Both the position numbers and the translations under genes were made by a program. The notes under the pieces are model-generated. The model did not search any database. It had not been told where the DNA came from and worked only from the letters and a program-made list of their open reading frames with translations. Shown one piece after another: positions 1 through 4,505 of a DNA stretch of 8,363 bases (positions are counted from its first letter, which is position 1; each line of letters begins with the position of its first letter). This stretch comes from Candidatus Kaiserbacteria bacterium. Lineage in GTDB: Bacteria > Patescibacteriota > Minisyncoccia > Phycocordibacterales > Phycocordibacteraceae. The DNA lies in contig DRJB01000035.1 of assembly GCA_011052355.1 (NCBI GenBank), forward strand, positions 1-8,363, written 5' to 3'.

Positions 1-263
1 AAATGAAATTTCCATCCCGTATCTTCATTTTGGAAGAAATAAACTTCTTCAATTTTAAGAATGCTTCTCATTCCTTTACGAACCCTGCGGATTAGATTGA
101 TAAATTCAACCGCCTCTTCATCTGTAAATTCATCAATAGATTTTAGTTCTCGTAATGGAGCAATTATAAAAAAGCCGGGGATTGGAACCTCCCAATCTTG
201 GCTTATGTTAAATAGTTCTGTAGTTATGATATTTTCTTTTGGAAAGAGTATTTTATCTTTCAT
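1..263 (-). CDS. HIT-like (histidine triad) family protein, C-terminus cut by window edge
   Basis: The minus strand is open from an ATG at 263-261 to the window edge, giving 87 residues without a stop. The segment DWEVPIPGFFIIAPLREL near residues 23-40, followed by SIDEFTDEEAVEFINLI, fits the N-terminal half of HIT-superfamily proteins of the bis(5'-nucleosyl)-tetraphosphatase/galactose-1-P uridylyltransferase type. The stretch FFQNEDTGWKFH at the truncated end is where this family leads into its histidine triad, so the final His may be the first triad residue; the rest of the triad lies outside the window. Known role of the family: hydrolysis or transfer of nucleotide phosphoesters in the cytoplasm. 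The exact substrate cannot be told. No clear Shine-Dalgarno precedes the ATG. It is divergent from the XRE module to its right. The family call is from recalled sequence pattern, not an alignment. Confidence 0.7.
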   Translation of the reverse strand, partial: MKDKILFPKENIITTELFNISQDWEVPIPGFFIIAPLRELKSIDEFTDEEAVEFINLIRRVRKGMRSILKIEEVYFFQNEDTGWKFH

Positions 264-317
264 AGATACTATGAAATAAAAAGTTTATAAATTTGCCGAA
301 GAAATCTCAATTATTTT

Positions 318-346
318 TTGCACAGACACTCATACAAACATAATAC
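318..346 (+). promoter_or_regulatory. Possible promoter upstream of first XRE module
   Basis: A TTGCAC box at 318-323 and a TAATAC box at 341-346 are separated by 17 bp, the ideal spacing for a housekeeping sigma factor, and match the consensus moderately. The site lies about 310 bp before the XRE start, so it would make a long leader or first transcribe the doubtful ORF at 406-630. In AT-rich DNA such matches arise by chance. Confidence 0.3.
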
Positions 347-405
347 TCTCAAAAAATGCTTTTGTAAGCACTTTTGTATGGATACTGCTATATGAAGTCA
401 TTTGA

Positions 406-630
406 GTGGCGAAATGCTTGGACTTTACACAAAAAAATTGCATCACCGCTGGCACCGATGAACTCTATCTTCAGTGGATTAAAAGGCATAGCATGCCAGA
501 GTTGTTGGATGTTGGGTTTGGATTTCATCCAAAACGCTGGAATCGCGAATTGGCGGTGTTTCTTGGACGAAGCCCGAACATTTCACTTATAGAATATATC
601 ACATTATTGCTATTAAACACAATGAAGTGA
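406..630 (+). CDS. Doubtful small ORF, possibly a degraded gene
   Basis: A 74-codon frame starts at GTG (406) and ends 25 bp before the XRE gene. I do not recognise the product. Its middle (near residues 24-57: LQWIKRHSMPELL, then GFHPKRWNRELAVFLGR) reads like genuine globular protein, whereas the first residues and the hydrophobic tail LIEYITLLLLNTMK are less convincing. There is no ATG and no ribosome binding site at the start. A second frame (TTG 374) overlaps it, and a short frame from ATG 414 could join it through one frameshift. It may therefore be the remnant of a longer gene, or no gene at all. Confidence 0.25.
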   Translation: MAKCLDFTQKNCITAGTDELYLQWIKRHSMPELLDVGFGFHPKRWNRELAVFLGRSPNISLIEYITLLLLNTMK

Positions 631-655
631 TAAGCTAGAGGTACATGGTGATTTT

Positions 656-865
656 ATGAAAAATACAGAGGTACAAAAATTTGCCAAGAATATGAAGAGG
701 CTTCGGGAAGCTAAAGGATTTTCTCAGGGTGATATTCACCGCACGACCAAAATCGATAGGGCGTATATCAGTAACCTTGAAGCTGGAAAACAAAATCCTA
801 CACTTGAGACAATTGCTAAGATTGCTGATGCGTTGGGGGTTAGTGGTAGCGAGCTTTTGAAGTAA
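656..865 (+). CDS. XRE-family (Cro/CI-type) helix-turn-helix regulator, small
   Basis: The product has 69 residues and is almost entirely one HTH_XRE domain: RLREAKGFSQGDI (about residues 15-27) opens the fold, the recognition segment is IDRAYISNLEAGKQNPT (about 33-49), and TIAKIADALGVSGSELL closes it. This is a cytoplasmic DNA-binding repressor or activator with no extra sensor domain. The start is ATG, with GGTG 5 bp upstream as a modest ribosome binding site. Its stop is followed after two bases by the start of the GETHG-motif protein, so the two are almost certainly co-transcribed and translationally coupled. The arrangement resembles single-domain antitoxin-like or phage-type regulators placed ahead of the gene they control; that role is inference. 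A second, diverged XRE gene with the same placement lies at 2063-2266. Confidence 0.92.
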   Translation: MKNTEVQKFAKNMKRLREAKGFSQGDIHRTTKIDRAYISNLEAGKQNPTLETIAKIADALGVSGSELLK

Positions 866-867
866 CT

Positions 868-1692
868 ATGGAAAAATTTGAGCGACCACAAAAAATTGAA
901 AGCGGGAGAAATGTTGAGCAAAGGCGCCTCGCTTTTGTTGAGGCGATAAAAAATATTGAGGTTGGTGAGATAGATACAGAATTTGACGAAAAGAGTGCCA
1001 AAAGTTTAGTTTCTGAAATCGGTGTGGCTAAATTGTTACTTCTTGGCGAAACACATGGCGTAAAAGAGAATGTTGATATTATCTACACTCTTTTTAAAAA
1101 ATTTGGCTTTAATAAATTAGCGTTTGAATGGAACAAGGAATTGCAAGACACTGCCGAGAATTTTTTGCAGACGGGGGAATTAGATTTTGAAGCCATAAAA
1201 GACAGTTCTGATGGAAGAATTACCGCTGGACATTTTGCGCTTCTCAAAAAATTACAGGACGAGGGTTCGCTTAAAGCGCTTGTATGTTTTGATAGCGAAA
1301 CACCTTTTGTCGATTGGGATACACAAAATGCAAGCATGGCAAAAAATATTATTACTAATCTCGCCGATGGCACAACGCTTGTTGTTGCGGGGAATTTGCA
1401 TACGCAAGTTGAGCCGATTACTTTTGATGATGAAAAGGGAGAACACCATCCGATGGGCGAAAATGTAAAAAAGCAAATTCCCGATGTGCCGTCCGGCAAA
1501 ATAAAATATCTCACAGGACAATTCCACAATTATGGCACGAAAGATTTTAGAGAAAAACCCAAAGGAGTTGAATTACCGAAGGCAAGATTCTATAAATCCG
1601 ATGACGGCATTTACTCATTCGAGTTGCCCGAAGCTCATGTTGCGGTTGTTCCAAATCCAAGTGAAGTGTTACCTGATGGAGAGGAAAAATAA
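868..1692 (+). CDS. GETHG-motif protein of the EreA/ChaN/TraB-like (Tiki) hydrolase superfamily
   Basis: The product has 274 residues. LLLLGETHGVKENVDIIY (about residues 56-73) carries the GE-x-H motif found in erythromycin-esterase-like, ChaN-like and TraB/Tiki proteins. LAFEW (84-88) is the second conserved strand, and TQNASMAKNI (152-161) followed by LVVAGNLHT (171-179) matches the pattern 'MA..I ... GN-H' that supplies another motif histidine. Conserved Glu and His residues at these places are thought to make a metal-dependent or esterase-type active site. No signal peptide or membrane segment is seen, so it is probably cytoplasmic. The C-terminal ~90 residues are hydrophilic and not recognised. 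The start codon sits two bases after the XRE stop. Substrate is unknown: an esterase on an imported compound, a haem-binding role as in ChaN, or a self-targeting activity controlled by the XRE partner are all possible. The superfamily call is by motif only. Confidence 0.65.
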   Translation: MEKFERPQKIESGRNVEQRRLAFVEAIKNIEVGEIDTEFDEKSAKSLVSEIGVAKLLLLGETHGVKENVDIIYTLFKKFGFNKLAFEWNKELQDTAENFLQTGELDFEAIKDSSDGRITAGHFALLKKLQDEGSLKALVCFDSETPFVDWDTQNASMAKNIITNLADGTTLVVAGNLHTQVEPITFDDEKGEHHPMGENVKKQIPDVPSGKIKYLTGQFHNYGTKDFREKPKGVELPKARFYKSDDGIYSFELPEAHVAVVPNPSEVLPDGEEK

Positions 1693-1725
1693 TCAGAAAC
1701 AATACAATCTATTTTAAGTAACATA

Positions 1726-1860
1726 ATGACAGCCGAAGAATATAGCAGGATTGAACACGCAACACCGTATATTTTGAATTGGAAGCGGAAGATAAAGATC
1801 TTTATTATAATGTGCAATACGAAGGCGATAAAGTGTGTGAGCGGACTACAGAGCTACAAC
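1726..1860 (+). pseudogene. Decayed gene fragment, frameshifted, cut by repeat element
   Basis: ATG at 1726 begins MTAEEYSRIEHATPYI. After codon 16 the sensible reading moves to another frame starting at GAA 1776: ELEAEDKDLYYNVQYEGDK. Adding one G near 1775-1776 restores one continuous frame. The joined text resembles the N-terminus of CPR proteins that begin '...ATPYIL...LYYFG', which I recall loosely as Tiki/ChaN-like and therefore possibly related to the neighbour at 868-1692. No catalytic motif survives. The second frame runs on into the left arm of the inverted-repeat element and stops at 1955, which suggests that the element, or the rearrangement that brought it, truncated the gene. Confidence 0.35.
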
Positions 1861-1878
1861 AGACTTCGGGGGTGATGG

Positions 1879-1983
1879 AGCGGCAAAAACAAAACCAAAA
1901 ATTTCCTTTCATTTTTTTTGCGACTGTACCCCCCGTCTTTAAAATGGATTGGTAAGGAAATTTTTGGTTTTGTTTTTGCCGCT
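1879..1983. repeat. 105-bp inverted-repeat element, copy A (perfect 30-bp arms)
   Basis: The left arm 1879-1908 is the exact reverse complement of the right arm 1954-1983: 30 of 30 positions pair. The arms are A-rich on one side and T-rich on the other, ending in GCGGC/GCCGC, with a 45-bp centre containing T-runs and a CCCCCC tract. A diverged copy lies at about 3396-3489 in the same orientation: 31 bases are identical (1942-1972 against 3455-3485) and another 17 in the left arm (1887-1903 against 3401-3417). The two copies enclose the XRE-kinase-deaminase module. There is no transposase inside. It could be a miniature inverted-repeat transposable element, a recombination site placed at the 3' end of each module, or a transcription-insulating hairpin. 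The repeat itself is seen directly; its role is not. Confidence 0.9.
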
Positions 1984-2008
1984 AACAGATTGAAATAAAT
2001 CATAATTT

Positions 2009-2050
2009 TTGATAGTATGAAAGTGATTTGCTATACTTTCATACTATCAA
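2009..2050 (+). promoter_or_regulatory. Promoter with overlapping 16-bp perfect palindromic operator
   Basis: TTGATA (2009-2014) and TATACT (2032-2037) are separated by exactly 17 bp, a near-consensus sigma-70-type promoter. Superimposed on it, 2009-2024 is the exact reverse complement of 2035-2050, with a 10-bp centre. One half-site covers the -35 box and the other overlaps the -10 box and the expected transcription start near 2044. A dimeric regulator bound here would block RNA polymerase. The XRE protein encoded 13 bp further on is the obvious candidate, giving negative autoregulation of the three-gene operon; that link is inferred from position. Confidence 0.85.
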
Positions 2051-2062
2051 GATACTGCAAAT

Positions 2063-2266
2063 ATGACAACTAATAACAACATCGGCGATAACATCAAAAA
2101 ACACTGGAATAAGTTAGGGCTTTCGCAAGAAGATTTTACCCAAAAGTCTGGCATGAAATATACAACCCTTACCAAAATTGAAAGTGGGGTTATTAAAACT
2201 CCTTCCGTTGTAATTGTGGGCAAAATTGCGAAAATCCTTGCTGTATCTATTGAGGAATTACTATGA
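2063..2266 (+). CDS. XRE-family helix-turn-helix regulator, small (second copy type)
   Basis: The product has 67 residues and is nearly all HTH_XRE domain: LGLSQEDFTQKSGMKYTTLT (about residues 18-37) contains the helix-turn-helix, followed by KIESGVIKTPS and IAKILAVSIEELL. It has no sensor or oligomerisation extension. Only a weak ribosome binding site precedes the ATG, which lies about 19 bases after the predicted transcription start. The stop overlaps the start of the kinase gene as ATGA, so expression is coupled. Its likely DNA target is the palindrome at 2009-2050, directly upstream. It is similar in length and position to the XRE gene at 656-865 but clearly diverged, so the two modules were probably acquired separately rather than by recent duplication. 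Confidence 0.92.
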   Translation: MTTNNNIGDNIKKHWNKLGLSQEDFTQKSGMKYTTLTKIESGVIKTPSVVIVGKIAKILAVSIEELL

Positions 2267-2763
2267 AAGATTTAATTTTTATTGCTGGTGCTCCTGGAGT
2301 AGGAAAATCATCTGTTGCTAGTGAACTCCAAAAGAAATTTGGGAGTCCATGTTTTGAATTTGGTTGGATTCCAGAATTTCGCAAACGAGGAGAGGAAACT
2401 ATTCCCTATAAAGAGGAGGAGGGAATCGCTTTTGAAAGTTTAACTTTTGTTGTAAAAAATTATGTGAAACATGAATTTAGCAATGTTATTATTACCGACC
2501 TAGAGGACGCAAGAATACTTGAACTTCATAAAAACTTTGAAGATTGTAAATATATTCTCTTCACTTTGACAGTTGGTGATGATAAACTTCTAAAATTTCG
2601 AATTCAAAATGAGGAACGATCCAGTAAGTACAGAGATTGGGAAGCTGGTTTAGAAATAAACAAAAAAATATTAGCCAGAGAACTTTTACCAAATGAAATC
2701 AGAATAGATACCGGAGGAAAACCCATTCTTGATATCGTAGAAGAAATATATAAATATGTATAA
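2263..2763 (+). CDS. P-loop small-molecule kinase-like NTPase (AAA_33/NMP-kinase fold)
   Basis: The product has 166 residues. Walker A is GAPGVGKSS (9-17), right after the first strand LIFIA. NVIITDLED (74-82) is the probable Walker B strand. FRIQNEERSSKYRDWEAG (112-129) looks like the arginine-containing lid of nucleoside, gluconate or shikimate-type kinases, and RIDTGGKPILDIVEEIYKYV is the usual C-terminal strand and helix. This supports ATP-dependent phosphotransfer onto a small molecule, probably cytoplasmic; the substrate is not readable. The start overlaps the XRE stop by four bases and its end overlaps the deaminase start by eight. The cytidine deaminase next door makes nucleoside salvage or modification a reasonable idea, but antibiotic-modifying kinases share this fold. 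Confidence 0.75.
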   Translation: MKDLIFIAGAPGVGKSSVASELQKKFGSPCFEFGWIPEFRKRGEETIPYKEEEGIAFESLTFVVKNYVKHEFSNVIITDLEDARILELHKNFEDCKYILFTLTVGDDKLLKFRIQNEERSSKYRDWEAGLEINKKILARELLPNEIRIDTGGKPILDIVEEIYKYV

Positions 2764-3152
2764 AAACATTGATTTAGAAGATCAAAAACTTATTGATGCC
2801 GCTACTGATGTGATAAAGCGGGACTATCGCGAACCGAGACATACGGTCGGCTCTGCTGTTATTATGTGCGTCGGGAAAAATTTATACAGGAGTAAATGTT
2901 GATTCTTGCGGATATGGCCCATGTGCCGAACCGATCACTATTGGGACGGCAATTAGCAACGGAGAACGCGTTTTCAAGAAGGTAGTCGCGGTTTTTGGCG
3001 GAGATGGTAAAATAATGTCTCCTTGCGGTAATTGTCGTCAATTACTTCTCGATTATGCTCCCAACATTGGGGTTATATTACCACACGACGGAAAAGTTAT
3101 GAAAACAACGATCAAAGAAATTTTTCCCGATCCATACAGTAATTTCGGATAA
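2756..3152 (+). pseudogene. Cytidine deaminase (CDA family), interrupted by a single frameshift
   Basis: Frame one starts at ATG 2756 (MYKNIDLEDQKLIDAA...HTVGSAVIMCVGK) and hits a TGA at 2900-2902. The rest of the protein continues in the +1 frame to TAA 3152: YTGVNVDSCGYGPCAEPI, then SPCGNCRQLLLDY and a KEIFPDPYSNFG tail. Removing one A from the five-A run at 2876-2880 gives an uninterrupted ~131-residue protein reading ...CVGKIYTGVNVDSC..., the normal length of tetrameric cytidine deaminases. Zinc ligands C-A-E and PCGNC are intact, as is the catalytic Glu. The enzyme would deaminate cytidine/deoxycytidine or a related base such as blasticidin-S. It is either a recent pseudogene, a sequencing error in a homopolymer, or a frameshift-expressed gene. 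Its start overlaps the kinase gene by eight bases, so it belongs to that operon. Confidence 0.85.
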
Positions 3153-3202
3153 AAGAATTTGCCACCAAAGAAAAACTTGAAATCAGCTGTGATTTTGGGA
3201 GC

Positions 3203-3245
3203 AATCCCAGCCGTTTTATAATGTTTCTTCAAAACGGCTGGGATT
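3203..3245. repeat. Perfect 15-bp hairpin after the deaminase gene
   Basis: Arm 3203-3217 pairs exactly with 3231-3245 around a 13-base loop. A competing smaller hairpin, TGGGA (3196-3200) with TCCCA (3205-3209), shares part of the left arm, so the two folds exclude each other. It sits about 50 bp after the deaminase stop, where a terminator would be expected, but no clear T-run follows on either strand. Confidence 0.6.
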
Positions 3246-3286
3246 TGTGTGCGCACTGGGCGGGCGGGGCAAGCACATATAGATTT

Positions 3287-3306
3287 GTTTGCGCCTTAGC
3301 GCAAAC
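3287..3306. repeat. 8-bp perfect hairpin GTTTGCGC-CTTA-GCGCAAAC
   Basis: The two 8-base arms pair fully around a four-base loop. It lies in the non-coding stretch between the deaminase and the second inverted-repeat element. It has no T-tract and overlaps no ORF I would accept, so its role is unknown. Confidence 0.5.
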
Positions 3307-3395
3307 CGAATTGTATGCACCTCGGGTAGCCGCGGATGTAAAAAAGAGCAAACAAAAATGTCAATAATGAGATTATTCTTTTTGGAGATTGAAGT

Positions 3396-3489
3396 GGCGG
3401 AAACAAAACCAAAAATTCCCTTTTAATTTTTTGCGGCTACCCCCCCCGCCTTTTAAATGGATTGGTAAGGAAATTTTTGGTTTTGGTTC
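3396..3489. repeat. Inverted-repeat element, copy B (diverged)
   Basis: This is the second copy of the element at 1879-1983, in the same orientation. The right part (3455-3485) is identical to copy A over 31 bases and the left arm core (3401-3417) over 17. The inverted arms still pair over CAAAACCAAAAATT apart from small mismatches, but the outer ends have diverged, and the C-tract in the centre is longer. It stands directly after the kinase-deaminase module and about 160 bp from the 3' end of tRNA-Ser. Confidence 0.85.
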
Positions 3490-3652
3490 GTGACCAGAGG
3501 GGGCGCGAGGTGCGCAGTATTCGCTTCACCACGAACCCGAATGCGTACGCAGAAGTAAAGAGTCACCGCGCGCTCGGCGCGTAGCGCGTTCTTGGCATTC
3601 TGTGTCGCTTTGCGACACTCCACATTCTGCCGTTTCGGACAAAATCGTAAAT
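3485..3652. other. GC-richer hairpin-rich spacer between repeat copy B and tRNA-Ser
   Basis: No gene is supported here. GGTTCGTG (3485-3492) pairs with CACGAACC (3530-3537). CGCGCT (3569-3574) pairs with AGCGCG (3583-3588). GTGTCGC (3602-3608) pairs with GCGACAC (3612-3618) around a TTT loop, lying about 35 bp beyond the 3' end of tRNA-Ser, where it could help stop or process that transcript, though no T-run is present. The composition differs from the AT-rich module to the left. Confidence 0.45.
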
Positions 3653-3740
3653 TGGCGGAGGGGGTGGGATTCGAACCCACGGTCCTGTTACAGACTCTGG
3701 TTTTCAAGACCAGTGCGATAGACCACTCTGCCACCCCTCC
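3653..3740 (-). tRNA. tRNA-Ser(UGA)
   Basis: Read on the minus strand, the acceptor stem GGAGGGG pairs with CCCCTCC, followed by discriminator G and an encoded CCA (plus-strand 3655-3653). The anticodon arm CTGGT-CTTGAAA-ACCAG gives anticodon TGA. A long variable arm follows, as in class II serine tRNAs, and the T arm is GTGGG-TTCGAAT-CCCAC. All main stems pair. The 3' end faces the accessory region on the left, a common geometry for tRNA-associated islands. The next gene upstream on the same strand is the DUF5652 protein. Confidence 0.97.
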
Positions 3741-3756
3741 AGTTATGTTATGTTAT

Positions 3757-4041
3757 TTATTCTGTTGATTCAGGAACGTGCGCCGAGTCTTTCTTCAATG
3801 CTGATTTGGTGGTATCAATTATTGGATTAGGACTAAAGAATAGCAAATATACAATCTCCAAAATGCCCATGGTGTTTATGACAAGTAATGCGATGAACCA
3901 CCACTTCTGACTATCACGTGCACTGTACCACAGTGCGTAGCCTTTTAGAATAATGATAGTGAGTATGAACACTACAAGGAGTGGTAGGAAAATATCAATA
4001 TTTAGATTTACAAAATGAGAAAGGGAAATAAGTGGCTGCAT
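3757..4041 (-). CDS. DUF5652-type small membrane protein
   Basis: The product has 94 residues. The first membrane helix is about residues 17-33 (FLPLLVVFILTIIILKG), then comes the signature ALWYSARDSQKWWFIALL (36-53) running into the second helix and NTMGILEIVYLLFF (56-69), and a hydrophilic tail. KG-x-ALW-x-SAR and NT-x-GILEI-x-YL are the conserved marks of this family, which I know chiefly from CPR genomes; function unknown. The charged loop between the helices (SARDSQK) may face the cytoplasm. A longer frame reaches to 4212, but it would run through the ruvX start and its extra part looks random, so I take the ATG at 4041-4039. An extended -10 box ends six bases before this ATG. It ends about 16 bp before tRNA-Ser on the same strand. 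Confidence 0.85.
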   Translation of the reverse strand: MQPLISLSHFVNLNIDIFLPLLVVFILTIIILKGYALWYSARDSQKWWFIALLVINTMGILEIVYLLFFSPNPIIDTTKSALKKDSAHVPESTE

Positions 4042-4047
4042 ATGGTG

Positions 4048-4056
4048 AGTGTAGCA
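4048..4056 (-). promoter_or_regulatory. Extended -10 promoter of the DUF5652 gene, probably leaderless
   Basis: On the minus strand TGCTACACT is an extended -10 element (TG-n-TACACT), and only six bases separate it from the ATG. Transcription would begin at or next to the A of the start codon. A TTTCCA 17 bp upstream is a weak -35. Confidence 0.5.
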
Positions 4057-4087
4057 TGTGATGTCGTCGGTGGAAAGTGCATTGAAA

Positions 4088-4096
4088 TGATAAGAT
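4088..4096 (+). promoter_or_regulatory. Possible extended -10 element of ruvX, leaderless spacing
   Basis: TGATAAGAT (TG-n-TAAGAT) ends seven bases before the ruvX ATG at 4104, so a transcript would start near the first codon. No good -35 is visible and the match to TATAAT is moderate. Confidence 0.35.
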
Positions 4097-4103
4097 ATAA
4101 GGT

Positions 4104-4505
4104 ATGCGTTACATAGGCATAGATTATGGGAGCAAAAGAGTTGGTGTTGCCTTTTCGGATGAATTGGCAACAATGGGTTTTCCGCATGCGATTTTACAAA
4201 ATACTCCAGCACTTGCTGATATGGTTGTTGTGCTTATTAAAGAACATTCCGTTGACGCGATGGTTATGGGGGAGTCAAAAGATTTTCATGGGGTGGAAAA
4301 TAAAGTTGCACACGATGCGCGAGTGTTTTCCGAAGAGATTTCCAGTCGTACGGGCGTACACGTATTTTTTGAATCTGAGATATTTACCACACAGGAGGCG
4401 CGGCGTTTCCCTGACGGGAAACGCCGCGCCGACCATCGCGCGGTTGACGCCGAAGCTGCCGCACTTATTCTTACCAGTTACCTTTCACACCATGATAACA
4501 ATTGA
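4104..4505 (+). CDS. ruvX: RuvX/YqgF family Holliday-junction-resolvase-like RNase H-fold nuclease
   Basis: The product has 133 residues, the normal length. GIDYGSKRVGVAFSD (5-19) is the first strand with the catalytic Asp7; DAMVMGESKDFHGVEN (51-66) is the nucleotide-fold core loop; FFESEIFTTQEA (88-99) supplies a conserved acidic residue; VDAEAAALILTSYL (114-127) carries the last catalytic Asp115. Family role: RNase H-like nuclease implicated in 16S rRNA 5'-end maturation and possibly in junction resolution, in the cytoplasm. Between the Glu motif and the final Asp it has an unusual basic stretch ARRFPDGKRRADHR (99-112) encoded by a perfect DNA palindrome. The start gives the canonical MRYIGIDYG; an AAGG lies too close to act as a usual ribosome site. 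It overlaps the next gene by 14 bases and diverges from the DUF5652 gene. Confidence 0.93.
   Translation: MRYIGIDYGSKRVGVAFSDELATMGFPHAILQNTPALADMVVVLIKEHSVDAMVMGESKDFHGVENKVAHDARVFSEEISSRTGVHVFFESEIFTTQEARRFPDGKRRADHRAVDAEAAALILTSYLSHHDNN
4397..4430. repeat. Perfect 15-bp palindrome inside the ruvX reading frame
   Basis: Bases 4397-4411 are the exact reverse complement of 4416-4430 around the loop TGAC. The stem is GC-rich and would be very stable in mRNA. It stays in frame and encodes roughly residues 98-109 (ARRFPDGKRRA), placed in the loop just before the final catalytic strand, where related proteins usually have only a short variable linker. Confidence 0.9.

Larger units (their letters stand above)
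264..655. other. Gene-poor AT-rich stretch with repeat words
   Basis: About 390 bp separate the divergent HIT-like gene and the first XRE gene. It holds an inverted pair CATACAAA (331-338) and TTTGTATG (373-380), a direct pair CTTTTGTA (359-366 and 371-378), and a 5-bp hairpin TGCTT/AAGCA (357-370). These cluster just downstream of a promoter-like sequence (318-346), so they could be regulator-binding sites, but no binding protein can be assigned. The right part carries a doubtful ORF, described separately. I see no RNA gene here. Confidence 0.4.

Noticed and set aside
1083..1529. Long minus-strand ORF (148 codons) opposite the GETHG gene
   Set aside because: It is a Cys/Ser-rich antisense shadow of a frame with clear protein motifs.
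1870..1990. Inverted-repeat element as a classical integron attC site
   Set aside because: Ends do not match the R-box consensus (RYYYAAC/GTTRRRY), arms are perfectly paired without extrahelical bases, and no integron integrase is visible.
3157..3400. Small ORFs in the spacer after the deaminase
   Set aside because: All are short, hairpin-dominated and without protein character on either strand.
1879..3489. CRISPR array
   Set aside because: Only two copies about 1.5 kb apart with genes between them; no regular spacer pattern.
3453..3734. Minus-strand ORF of 93 codons beginning MAEWSIALVLKTRVCN
   Set aside because: It is the translation of the tRNA-Ser gene and the spacer after it, a well-known false annotation.
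4042..4212. N-terminal extension of the DUF5652 protein
   Set aside because: It would run antisense through the ruvX start, has no family match, and a promoter-like box lies within it just before ATG 4041.
4126..4491. N-terminal extension of the tRNA-binding protein frame
   Set aside because: It overlaps ruvX in another frame and its residues look random; the domain starts right after ATG 4492.
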